A stretch of DNA of 64,000 nucleotides from contig CACYMJ010000014.1 of the NCBI GenBank assembly GCA_902775485.1, positions 1 to 64,000 of the forward strand, written 5' to 3'. The position numbers and the translations under genes are program-made. Position 1 is the stretch's first letter. Each line of letters starts with the position of its first letter. The notes under the pieces were generated by a model. That model was not told the DNA's origin, did no database searches, and was given only the letters and a program-made list of their open reading frames with translations. Below are positions 25,953 to 32,975 of the stretch, piece after piece. The DNA comes from an uncultured Lachnospiraceae bacterium. Lineage in GTDB: Bacteria; Bacillota; Clostridia; Lachnospirales; Lachnospiraceae.

Positions 25953-26867
25953 TCAGTGCCCGGTATTTTGGGACGATACCGTCATCCTTTTCTTGAACCA
26001 CGCAGCGGTCTCCGAATATTCGTCATCGCTCCAGTGGGAAAGGGATACGGTATCTTTTTTTAATATCGATGAAGTCTCATCCTTGTTGCTGAGGTTCCAG
26101 ATGATATATGATATACCGTTCCTGTCGGCAAAATCTATCCAGGTCCTGCCCCAGTCCCGGTCGATCACACCGTCGCCTGATGCATCGCAGATGCTGCACT
26201 CGCTTATGAAGATGGGCACTCCTGCATCAATTGCCTTTACTGCCTTATTAAAGAGCTTTTCCTGATGCGTAGCCGCATAGAAATGAAGTGCATACATCGT
26301 GTTGGGATCATCTATTTCCTGACCGATGACGTCATCGACATCCTGAGACCAGTTGTCGGTACCGACAATGATAAGTGCATCGGGATCATGCTTTCTGATA
26401 ACGGGAATGACCTCAAGAGCGTACGGGCGTATCACCTCGCCGAACGGGGACTCCTGAGGCTCGTTGCATATCTCGTATATAACGTTTGTGTGCCCTGCAA
26501 AGAGGGGGACCATCTCATCGAAAAATCTTATCGCCTCATCCTTGTATACCATCGGAGACTTGTCGTAAAGTATATGCCAGTCGACGATAACATACATGTC
26601 AAGTTCGGTCGCGATCTCGACTCCCCTTTTCATGATGGCCTTAAGCTCTTCCTTGTCGCCGTCGGTACAGTAACCGCCGGGCTCATCCGTATACATGGCA
26701 AGCCTTATCGTGTTGGCATTCCATTCATCGCGAAACGTTTCAAATGATTCCTTTGTGATATATTGCGGATACCTGAAACCGAGAGTGCTGATACCGCGAA
26801 GCTGTATCGCCTCTCCTGACCCGGTGCAGAGTTTTGTTCCGTTTACCTTTAATCCCGGCAGACCCAT
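25953..26867 (-). CDS. Glycoside hydrolase family 5, no signal peptide
   Basis: A 304-residue protein with the GH5 TIM-barrel pattern: an R-G-I-S strand 1, NTIRLAMYT, DWHIL, and the acid/base glutamate E136 in YEICNEPQES. The nucleophile is E223 in FISECSICD. GH5 enzymes cut beta-1,4 glucans, mannans and related glycans. The fit is closest to the endoglucanase-type subfamily. There is no signal peptide or carbohydrate-binding module, so a cytoplasmic or non-classical location is implied. Start supported by AAAGGA upstream and a promoter at 26937-26965 on the minus strand. Confidence 0.85.
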   Translation of the reverse strand: MGLPGLKVNGTKLCTGSGEAIQLRGISTLGFRYPQYITKESFETFRDEWNANTIRLAMYTDEPGGYCTDGDKEELKAIMKRGVEIATELDMYVIVDWHILYDKSPMVYKDEAIRFFDEMVPLFAGHTNVIYEICNEPQESPFGEVIRPYALEVIPVIRKHDPDALIIVGTDNWSQDVDDVIGQEIDDPNTMYALHFYAATHQEKLFNKAVKAIDAGVPIFISECSICDASGDGVIDRDWGRTWIDFADRNGISYIIWNLSNKDETSSILKKDTVSLSHWSDDEYSETAAWFKKRMTVSSQNTGH

Positions 26868-26936
26868 AAATGTTATTCCTTTTAATGAAATTGCACCCCG
26901 TGATGTTTGATACCAGGGGAAAGTTGTACTGCTTCA

Positions 26937-26965
26937 AGTATATAGTATTAACGCTCCGAGCGCAA
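26937..26965 (-). promoter_or_regulatory. Promoter of GH5 gene
   Basis: Minus strand -35 TTGCGC (complement of 26960-26965), 17-base spacer, -10 TATACT (complement of 26937-26942). The leader before the start codon is about 70 bases. Confidence 0.5.
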
Positions 26966-26979
26966 ATATAAGATTTTTA

Positions 26980-27008
26980 TTGACAGGGGATGGACATGTG
27001 TGTATTCT
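26980..27008 (+). promoter_or_regulatory. Promoter of the phenylalanine operon
   Basis: -35 TTGACA (26980-26985), 17-base spacer, -10 TATTCT (27003-27008). It lies 28 bases before the leader peptide start. Confidence 0.65.
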
Positions 27009-27036
27009 GTAAAAAAAGAAATTTGGAAGAGATACC

Positions 27037-27114
27037 ATGAATCAGGCATTACTTACGACAACAGCATTCTTCTTTTTTACCTTTACGTCGGACCGATGTA
27101 AGGGCAGTTTGTGA
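27037..27114 (+). CDS. Phe-rich attenuation leader peptide
   Basis: A 25-codon ORF with a GGAAG ribosome site. It contains four consecutive phenylalanine codons (27067-27078) and a fifth at 27082 (AFFFFTF). This is the logic of the enterobacterial pheA leader peptide: ribosomes stall on Phe codons when charged tRNA-Phe is scarce. It lies upstream of a prephenate dehydratase gene with alternative RNA structures between them. Confidence 0.85.
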   Translation: MNQALLTTTAFFFFTFTSDRCKGSL

Positions 27115-27149
27115 TGCGCTGATCACGAGATGAACTTACAGGCGGTCCG
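27089..27149 (+). promoter_or_regulatory. Antiterminator of the Phe attenuator
   Basis: CGGACCG (27089-27095) pairs with CGGTCCG (27143-27149), and GTAAG (27098-27102) with CTTAC (27135-27139). The 3' part is shared with the terminator stem, so the two folds exclude each other. Ribosomes reaching the stop codon (27112) would cover the 5' part and favour termination, while ribosomes stalled on the Phe codons leave it free. Confidence 0.7.
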
Positions 27150-27175
27150 GAAAAATGATCCGGGCCGCTTTTTTT
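27142..27175 (+). terminator. Attenuator terminator upstream of prephenate dehydratase
   Basis: Nine-pair stem GCGGTCCGG / CCGGGCCGC (one G-U pair), loop AAAAATGAT, and seven T residues. It lies 47 bases before the pheA start. Confidence 0.85.
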
Positions 27176-27221
27176 ATCTGCCTGCCACAGGCGGGCTCTG
27201 ACGGGGAGAAAGGAGAGAAAA

Positions 27222-27764
27222 ATGAAAAGGATAGCGTACAGCGGAGTGGAAGGCTGCTTTGCACATATGGTCGCAAAGAAGATCTTTCCGGACGAGCTGT
27301 TTGTTGCATATGAAGGCTTTACAAAAGCTTATGACGCCGTCATGTCGGGCGAGTGCGACATTGCCGTCCTGCCGGTAAAAAACAGTTATGCGGGAGAGGT
27401 TTTGGAGGTAAAAAAACTCCTTGCGACAGGCAAGGCCGATATCTTAACGACGTATGACATGCCGATAGTGCAAAACCTACTCGGGATTCGCGGCAGCAGG
27501 CTTTCGGACATCAAATGCGTCATCAGCCAGCAAAAAGCTCTTGAGCAGTGCGATGAGTATATAAAGCAGCATGGATATGAAACGATCATATCAACGAATA
27601 CCGCAATTGCGGCAAAAGAGGTCATAAAAAGATGCAGCATGTCCACGGCGGCGATAGCAAGCCTTGAGACGGCGGCGATCTACGGACTGAAGGTGCTTGA
27701 AGAGAAGATAAACGTAAGGGACGATAATGTAACGACATTCGCAGTCGTAAAAAAAGATAAATAA
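27222..27764 (+). CDS. pheA: Prephenate dehydratase, catalytic domain only
   Basis: A 180-residue protein matching the prephenate dehydratase catalytic domain, which converts prephenate to phenylpyruvate in phenylalanine synthesis. Recognisable are the start IAYSGVEGCFAHMVAKKIF, the middle IAVLPVKNSYAGEV (usually IENS), and the end NVTTFAVV, where the family usually has TRF. The essential threonine is kept but the arginine is Thr. The C-terminal ACT domain that gives feedback inhibition by phenylalanine is absent. Regulation by the upstream attenuator may therefore replace allosteric control. AAGGAG lies upstream of ATG. The DAHP synthase gene follows after 32 bases. Confidence 0.82.
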   Translation: MKRIAYSGVEGCFAHMVAKKIFPDELFVAYEGFTKAYDAVMSGECDIAVLPVKNSYAGEVLEVKKLLATGKADILTTYDMPIVQNLLGIRGSRLSDIKCVISQQKALEQCDEYIKQHGYETIISTNTAIAAKEVIKRCSMSTAAIASLETAAIYGLKVLEEKINVRDDNVTTFAVVKKDK

Positions 27765-27796
27765 AACATAAAGGTAAACAGACGGAGGAAGAAAAG

Positions 27797-28825
27797 ATGG
27801 GAATGATGTATGAGAGGCAGCTGGCAATACCGGCAGAACTTAAGGAGATGTATCCGCTGACGGCGAAGATGAACGAGACGATACAGCAGCGCAGGGCTGA
27901 GCTCGTATCGATCTTTGAAGGCAGGAACAACAGGCTGATACTTATAATCGGGCCGTGTTCGGCGGACAATGAGGAATCGGTCATGGACTATATCGGAAGG
28001 CTTGTTCCGGTCCAGGAAAAGGTAAAGGATAAGATCTTCATCGTTCCGAGGATATACACGAACAAACCGAGGACGAACGCGGAAGGATACAAGGGAATGC
28101 TCCATCAGCCGGATCCCACCGAAAAACCGAACCTGTTCAAGGGCATAGAGGCAACAAGGCACCTGCATATGCGTGCCGTGATGGAGACCGAGTTTGCATG
28201 TGCGGATGAGATGCTGTACACGGAAAACTATGCGTACCTTGATGACCTGCTCATATATGTCGCAGTCGGCGCGCGCTCTGTCGAGGACCAGCAGCACAGG
28301 CTGACATCGAGCGGAATCAGTGTTCCGGTCGGGATGAAAAATCCGACATCGGGTGACTACCGCGTAATGATGAACGCAATAAGCGCAGCCCAGAACGGAC
28401 ATACTTTCATATACCGCGGATGGCAGATACACTCGGACGGTAACCGTCATGCACATGCGATACTTCGGGGATACACGGACCAGCACGGCTCGATGAAGCC
28501 CAATTACCATTATGAGGATCTTGTGAGGCTGTGCGATATTTATGACGAAATGCAGCTTTTGAACCCTTCGCTCATCGTTGACTGCAATCACTGCAATTCC
28601 AACAAGGATCCGTTTGAACAGCGCAGGATAGTAAAGGAAGTGCTGCATTCGGCAAGGCATGACGGGCGCATAGATGCGATACTGAAAGGCTTTATGATCG
28701 AATCTTACATAGAAGATGGCGCCCAGGAACCCGGGGGCGGCTGTTACGGTAAGTCCATAACAGATCCATGCCTCGGATGGGACGCCACTGAAAAACTCAT
28801 ATATGAGATAGCAGACCTTTTATGA
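27797..28825 (+). CDS. aroF: 3-deoxy-7-phosphoheptulonate synthase (DAHP synthase)
   Basis: A 342-residue class I DAHP synthase, the first step of the shikimate pathway (phosphoenolpyruvate plus erythrose 4-phosphate). Hallmarks: IIGPCSADNEES, IVPRIYTNKPRT (catalytic region), VGARSVEDQQHR, GMKNPTSGD, and the metal-binding IVDCNHCNSNK. GGAGG lies 8 bases before ATG. It is in the attenuated operon with pheA, so Phe supply would control pathway entry. The gene symbol is by function; the allosteric type (Phe or Tyr sensitive) cannot be told. It converges on a small gene with 6 bases of overlap. Confidence 0.92.
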   Translation: MGMMYERQLAIPAELKEMYPLTAKMNETIQQRRAELVSIFEGRNNRLILIIGPCSADNEESVMDYIGRLVPVQEKVKDKIFIVPRIYTNKPRTNAEGYKGMLHQPDPTEKPNLFKGIEATRHLHMRAVMETEFACADEMLYTENYAYLDDLLIYVAVGARSVEDQQHRLTSSGISVPVGMKNPTSGDYRVMMNAISAAQNGHTFIYRGWQIHSDGNRHAHAILRGYTDQHGSMKPNYHYEDLVRLCDIYDEMQLLNPSLIVDCNHCNSNKDPFEQRRIVKEVLHSARHDGRIDAILKGFMIESYIEDGAQEPGGGCYGKSITDPCLGWDATEKLIYEIADLL

Positions 28826-29131
28826 AACCTTTTTGCATCCTTCGTATACAGCTGCTCCCATCAGAACTGCGGATACGACTATAACGATCGTCCAAAGTGA
28901 GCTGTTGTCGGCATTTGCGGGAGATGCGGCAAGAGGGATCCGGCTGTCGGCTATGATGGACTTGCCTTCGCTTATCGATCTTGCTTCGAAATCAACCTTT
29001 GCGATGTTAACGGCCGCTGTTTTGTCAGATGCTTTTGTATATGATTTTGCGGGGGTAAGAGCCGCTGCGATAAAAACCGAAAGTACGATCGCCGTGATCA
29101 TGATTACGTGTGTCATCAGCTTTTTGTTCAT
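28820..29131 (-). CDS. Hypothetical exported or membrane protein
   Basis: A 103-residue protein with an N-terminal hydrophobic segment (about 8-26, signal or anchor) and a second helix (about 79-97) before a short basic end (YEGCKKVS). The part between is polar and outside the membrane if the first segment spans it. GGAGG lies 7 bases upstream of ATG on the minus strand, which fixes the start. No family recognised. Confidence 0.55.
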   Translation of the reverse strand: MNKKLMTHVIMITAIVLSVFIAAALTPAKSYTKASDKTAAVNIAKVDFEARSISEGKSIIADSRIPLAASPANADNSSLWTIVIVVSAVLMGAAVYEGCKKVS

Positions 29132-29252
29132 AACTTTTTCCTCCGAATCCGTTCGTTTTTTGTTCTTTTTTGTTTACAATAAATTCATCGGAGAGATCGA
29201 TCGAAAACTTTAGAGGAAAAATTACTTTTATTTCGAAATGTGACTGTGTAAC

Positions 29253-29275
29253 AAAAAAATTCCGGGCCATCCCGG
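29253..29275 (-). terminator. Minus-strand intrinsic terminator beside the distal att copy
   Basis: Minus strand stem CCGGG / CCCGG (loop ATGG), followed by AA and seven T residues. It lies just beyond the distal 16-bp repeat of the tRNA 3' end, where the original tRNA terminator would be expected. Confidence 0.65.
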
Positions 29276-29279
29276 GATA

Positions 29280-29295
29280 TGGACCATATCGGATT
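29280..29295. repeat. Distal att-like repeat of the tRNA-Ala 3' end
   Basis: Sixteen bases TGGACCATATCGGATT identical to the tRNA 3' end copy at 29765-29780, in the same orientation. The match extends a few bases further with one inserted base. Confidence 0.75.
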
Positions 29296-29497
29296 ACGAA
29301 AACATAATGATAGCCACTTGATTGATATTCCTTGGGAAGATTATTTGGGAGACAATATCTTTGAGGTTGCTGGCGCAACTGACTTGGAGTACTTAATCAT
29401 GGATATTGAATAAATGAGGGTATGTTTAGCCGTTTGGAAGAGTAAAAACTGCAATAAACAAGGCATCTGATCCGGTTGAATCGGGTGCCTTGCTTAA

Positions 29498-29531
29498 TTT
29501 ATGAACAATCTGTTAATAGCCCGCAAAACTG
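29498..29531. repeat. 34-base direct repeat, copy 1
   Basis: Matches 29701-29734 with two mismatches. It starts TTTATGAACAA and ends GCCCGCAAAACTG. Confidence 0.75.
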
Positions 29532-29700
29532 CCCTCATATGGGCATGTCAGCCAACCATCTTACAAGAGGGTGTCGAGATAATGCTTGCGTTCTATCAGT
29601 TTCATTATATGCAGCCTCCGTTCGTTGAGATCATTGTATCACTATTCCAAAAAAATGAGAAGTTTTCAAAAAAATGGAATAGAATCCCTCGAACCGGAGA

Positions 29701-29734
29701 TTTATGAACAAAATGTTAATAGCCCGCAAAACTG
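29701..29734. repeat. 34-base direct repeat, copy 2
   Basis: Second copy, 203 bases downstream of the first and 31 bases before the tRNA end. An internal duplication in the element remnant. Confidence 0.75.
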
Positions 29735-29764
29735 AAGTCCGTTGATTTTACGTTGTTTTTCGAG

Positions 29765-29780
29765 TGGACCATATCGGATT
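29765..29780. repeat. Proximal att-like repeat (tRNA-Ala 3' end)
   Basis: The 3'-terminal 16 bases of the tRNA gene, including the discriminator base, repeated at 29280-29295. Confidence 0.75.
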
Positions 29781-29837
29781 CGAACCGACGACCTCTTCGT
29801 TGCGAACGAAGCGCGCTCCCAGCTGCGCCAATGGCCC
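29765..29837 (-). tRNA. tRNA-Ala (anticodon CGC)
   Basis: A full cloverleaf can be drawn on the minus strand: acceptor GGGCCAT / ATGGTCC, D-arm GCGC / GCGC, anticodon stem CTTCG / CGAAG with loop TTCGCAA (anticodon CGC, reading GCG), a five-base variable loop, T-arm GTCGG / CCGAT with loop TTCGAAT, and discriminator A. CCA is not encoded. Its 3' end borders the element scar. Confidence 0.93.
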
Positions 29838-29848
29838 CAAACGCATAT

Positions 29849-29857
29849 ATTATACCA
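29849..29857 (-). promoter_or_regulatory. Extended -10 promoter of tRNA-Ala
   Basis: Minus strand TGGTATAAT (TGnTATAAT), about 12 bases before the mature tRNA 5' end. Confidence 0.55.
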
Positions 29858-29961
29858 CATGAGGAAGGTATACAAAAGATGGACATTTTTCGCATATTAT
29901 GCTAAAGTATTTCATAAGAAGAGCCGATAGATATTTAAACGGATTTTGACTTGATATGGAA

Positions 29962-29995
29962 ACGGATTTCGCAAAGCGGAGTCCGTCTTTTTTTT
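29962..29995 (+). terminator. Intrinsic terminator upstream of the flagellar operon
   Basis: Eleven-pair stem from ACGGATTTCGC to GCGGAGTCCGT (G-U pairs allowed), loop AAA, then C and eight T residues. No plus-strand gene is seen just upstream, so it probably insulates the flagellar promoter from readthrough. Confidence 0.8.
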
Positions 29996-30022
29996 CTTTT
30001 TCGGGATATCAAAAACTATATC

Positions 30023-30051
30023 TTGATAAAGTCGTAACTGTAGAGTACAAT
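30023..30051 (+). promoter_or_regulatory. Main promoter of the flagellar/chemotaxis operon
   Basis: -35 TTGATA (30023-30028), 17-base spacer, -10 TACAAT (30046-30051). It is followed by a short GGTTTT / AAAACC hairpin in the leader and a strong ribosome site for flgB. It resembles the sigma-A class, not the sigma-28 class. Confidence 0.65.
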
Positions 30052-30093
30052 ATAAAGGGTTTTTTTGTAAAACCGTTGATAAGGGAGGATCAT

Positions 30094-30489
30094 ATGATCT
30101 CATCGGGAGTATTTGATTACATCAACGTCCTTGACAGGGCCGCGGACGGGGCGTGGGCCCGCAACCAGGCTATCGCCAACAACATCGCAAACGTTGACAC
30201 GCCGGGATACAAGAGACAGGACGTTTCATTTGAGACAGAGCTTCAGCATGCGCTCAAGGCAAGCAAATACAAGAGCCTTGATGCAAAGGTGGCTGATGCG
30301 AACAAACATCTTTCGCGACTCGAACCGCGTGCTTACACGGATATCCCCAACTGGTCGTACAGAATGGATAAGAACAACGTTGATATAGATACCGAGAACG
30401 TTGAGCTCGCAAGCAACCAGATCATGTACAACGGTATCACGAACAGCATCGACAACCAGTTCAAGAATCTTAAGACAGTGATCAAGTAG
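30094..30489 (+). CDS. flgB: Flagellar basal-body rod protein FlgB
   Basis: Encodes 131 residues from the ATG at 30094, which has GGGAGG 6 bases upstream. A longer open frame begins at 29956 but has no site. The N-terminal ARNQAIANNIANVDTPGYKRQDVSFE is the rod-protein signature. The C-terminal helix (VELASNQIMYNGITNSIDNQFKNLK) pairs with the N-terminal one in the rod. FlgB forms the proximal rod. It is the first gene of the long operon and is followed by flgC after 10 bases. Confidence 0.95.
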   Translation: MISSGVFDYINVLDRAADGAWARNQAIANNIANVDTPGYKRQDVSFETELQHALKASKYKSLDAKVADANKHLSRLEPRAYTDIPNWSYRMDKNNVDIDTENVELASNQIMYNGITNSIDNQFKNLKTVIK

Positions 30490-30499
30490 GAGGCGGGGT

Positions 30500-30949
30500 A
30501 TGAGTATTTTTAAGACATTCGGTGTTAACGCATCAGGTATGACGGCAGAACGTTTCCGCATGGATATCATATCCCAGAACGTTGCCAATGCAAATACGAC
30601 AAGGACCGAAGAAGGAACTCCGTACAGGAGGAAAGTAGTAACGTTCCAGGAGAGGACGCAGGATTTTGCAAGCTTCGGTACCATATTTAAAAGAGCGCGC
30701 GGAATGGATATCGGAGACGGCGTGAAGGCAACGGGCATTCACGAGGACCAGTCGGATCTTATAATGGTATATGATCCTTCCCATCCGGATGCGAATGATG
30801 ACGGTTATGTATTGTATCCGAACGTAAACATCGTCACCGAGATGACGAACATGATAGATGCGGAGAGGGCATATCAGGCCAACGCGACAGCGTTTACCGC
30901 AAGCAAGACGATCGCGATGAAGGGTCTTGATATCGGCAAGTCCGTATAA
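30500..30949 (+). CDS. flgC: Flagellar basal-body rod protein FlgC
   Basis: A 149-residue proximal rod protein. The N-terminal MDIISQNVANANTTRTEEGTPY and the C-terminal NIVTEMTNMIDAERAYQAN helix are typical of FlgC. GGAGG lies 6 bases before ATG. Length is normal for the family. Confidence 0.95.
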   Translation: MSIFKTFGVNASGMTAERFRMDIISQNVANANTTRTEEGTPYRRKVVTFQERTQDFASFGTIFKRARGMDIGDGVKATGIHEDQSDLIMVYDPSHPDANDDGYVLYPNVNIVTEMTNMIDAERAYQANATAFTASKTIAMKGLDIGKSV

Positions 30950-30982
30950 GCGCAGCGCCGGTTGTAGGCTAAGGGAGGCATC

Positions 30983-31297
30983 ATGGATATAACAAACATC
31001 CTTAACATAGGTTCCGAACCGGTGGCAAGGGCCGCCGCAAATGCTTCAACAAGGACCGAGAGTACCGATGACAGTTTTACTTCTCTGTTTAATTCAATGC
31101 TCTCGAACGTGAATGAGACAAACAATCTTCTTCATAAGGAAGAGGAAGAGGAGATCAAGTTTGCACTCGGCTTATCGGAGAACACGCACGATCTTGCGAT
31201 CGCTTCGGCAAAGGCCTCAACGGCACTCAGCTACACGGTCGCACTTCGCGACAAGTTCATCGAAGCCTACAAGGAACTGATGCAGATACAAGTATAG
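30983..31297 (+). CDS. fliE: Flagellar hook-basal body protein FliE
   Basis: A 104-residue protein that joins the MS ring to the rod and is needed for type III export. The C-terminal LSYTVALRDKFIEAYKELMQIQV fits FliE. The N-terminal half is polar and less conserved. AGGGAGG lies upstream. Position between flgC and fliF is the standard one. Confidence 0.92.
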   Translation: MDITNILNIGSEPVARAAANASTRTESTDDSFTSLFNSMLSNVNETNNLLHKEEEEEIKFALGLSENTHDLAIASAKASTALSYTVALRDKFIEAYKELMQIQV

Positions 31298-31352
31298 GCA
31301 GGAAGGGGGCCCGCGAAGCTCCTAATTATATATATGTAGTCCGGAGGACGAA

Positions 31353-32972
31353 ATGGTAGACAGACTTAAGGAAATACTCCAGAAGGTTCAGGAGTGGTGG
31401 AATAAGTTTACCGCAAAGCAAAAAACGATAATCATAAGCGTAACGGCAGGTGTTATTTTGGCACTTGCCATTTTGGGTACTGTACTCACAAGGCCCAGAT
31501 ACGAAACTCTGATCACATGTGAGAGTACCAAACAGGCATCCGAGATCACCGAACTTCTCGACGGTGAAACGATACCGTACCAGATCACGGACGACGGACT
31601 GATCATTTCCGTCCAGAAGCAGGATATCGCAAGAGCAACACTGCTGCTTGGCGCCAACAATTATCCCGCCGATTCATACAGCCTTGAGACTGCGCTTGCA
31701 GGCGGGCTGTCAACAACAGAATCCGACAAACAGAAAACATACAAGTTATATCAGGAGTCGCACCTGCAGGAGATCATGGAAGCGACAGACTATGTCAAGA
31801 AGGCATATGTTACGCTTTCGATCCCCGATAACGACGGAACGCTCCTGGCCAAAGAGGAAGAGGCATACGCAAGCGTTCAGCTTGAACTGAACGTTGATAC
31901 GCTTCCCGAAGGCGTTGCGGAAAATTTTGCCCGCAATATCGCTACCGCACTCGGAAACAAGACGACAGAGAACATCTCGATCATAGATACGGCCGGAAAC
32001 CTGCTGTTCTCCGGCTCGGAGGCTGCGGAGGCCAACTCCGGAACGGTCAACACGAACAATCAGATCGCACTCAAGACACAGGCGGAGAAGGCTCTGAAGC
32101 AGGAGGTCATTCAGGTACTGCTCGGGTCCAATCTGTACGAGGATGTCAAGGTATCGCCGAACCTTCGCATGGATTTTTCATCGCTGAAGGAGACGACGCA
32201 CAATTACACGCAGGCCGATGAGAACGGTACGAACGTGCTCGCTCATGAGGATACGTACGAGGCCGAGGGAAGAGGCGGCGCCGGCGGAGTTCCGGGTACC
32301 GACACGAACCAGGAAGAGACCACGTATGTCATGCAGGACGAGAATAATTCCAATTATTCCGTCACGGAGGAGTCAAGGGACTATCTTCCGAGCGAGAAGA
32401 TCACCGACAAGGTGACACCGCCCGGGGCGATCGATTATGCGAACTCCTCGATCGGTATAGCAGCCACGCATTTTGTCATATACAAGGAAAGTGACCTGAA
32501 GGCTTCAGGCGAGCTTGACGGCATCACTTTTGACGAATACAAGAACCAGAATTCCGATATGGTCAAGAAGGAAGTCGACGAGGAGATGATAACTCTCGTT
32601 GCAAATGCCACCGGAATTCCCGCCGCGAACATATCCATCGTTGCATACGATGTACCGATATTCCAGCCTGAAGAGGGACTGTCGCTTTCGGCATCAAACA
32701 TTGCCGAGATCATTCTGATAGTACTCATTCTGGCACTTCTCCTCATCGTTGTCCTCACTACGTTCAAGAAGAACAAAGAGGAGGAGACGGAGACCGAGGC
32801 AGAGCTTTCGGTTGATGATCTTCTTGCAACGACACAGGAGCATCAGGCTGTTGAGGATATCGATCTTGAGACCAAGTCCGAAGTACGTCTGATGGTTGAG
32901 AAGTTTGTCGATGAGAATCCGGAAGCCTCGGCTCAGCTTTTGAGGAACTGGCTGAACGAGGAGTGGGGGTAA
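31353..32972 (+). CDS. fliF: Flagellar MS-ring protein FliF
   Basis: A 539-residue membrane protein forming the MS ring. A first helix lies at about 24-45 and a second at about 448-470 (IAEIILIVLILALLLIVVL). The periplasmic part between them has the ring-building motif regions, including a Gly-rich insertion (GRGGAGGVPGTD). The C-terminal tail (LMVEKFVDENPEASAQLLRNWLNEEWG) is the FliG-binding segment. CCGGAGG lies before ATG. Confidence 0.94.
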   Translation: MVDRLKEILQKVQEWWNKFTAKQKTIIISVTAGVILALAILGTVLTRPRYETLITCESTKQASEITELLDGETIPYQITDDGLIISVQKQDIARATLLLGANNYPADSYSLETALAGGLSTTESDKQKTYKLYQESHLQEIMEATDYVKKAYVTLSIPDNDGTLLAKEEEAYASVQLELNVDTLPEGVAENFARNIATALGNKTTENISIIDTAGNLLFSGSEAAEANSGTVNTNNQIALKTQAEKALKQEVIQVLLGSNLYEDVKVSPNLRMDFSSLKETTHNYTQADENGTNVLAHEDTYEAEGRGGAGGVPGTDTNQEETTYVMQDENNSNYSVTEESRDYLPSEKITDKVTPPGAIDYANSSIGIAATHFVIYKESDLKASGELDGITFDEYKNQNSDMVKKEVDEEMITLVANATGIPAANISIVAYDVPIFQPEEGLSLSASNIAEIILIVLILALLLIVVLTTFKKNKEEETETEAELSVDDLLATTQEHQAVEDIDLETKSEVRLMVEKFVDENPEASAQLLRNWLNEEWG

Positions 32973-32975
32973 TAT

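Larger units (their letters stand above)
29280..29780. mobile_element. Scar of a small element integrated at tRNA-Ala
   Basis: Bounded by the 16-bp repeats at 29280 and 29765, which is the classic geometry of integration at a tRNA 3' end. Inside are a 44-codon ORF starting at 29279 (weak start, function unknown), two 34-base near-identical repeats, and a hairpin (about 29459-29492). No integrase is left, so it is a deletion remnant. The region has lower GC than its neighbours by eye. Confidence 0.5.

Noticed and set aside
29279..29413. 44-codon open frame starting in the distal att-like repeat
   Set aside because: The start codon lies in the repeat and has no good ribosome site. Kept only as a possible gene fragment within the element scar.
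29501..29707. 68-codon open frame in the tRNA-Ala element scar
   Set aside because: It begins inside a direct repeat, lacks a ribosome site, and has no recognisable family.
29742..29930. Open frame over the tRNA-Ala gene
   Set aside because: It lies on the complement of a complete tRNA cloverleaf, so it is a shadow.
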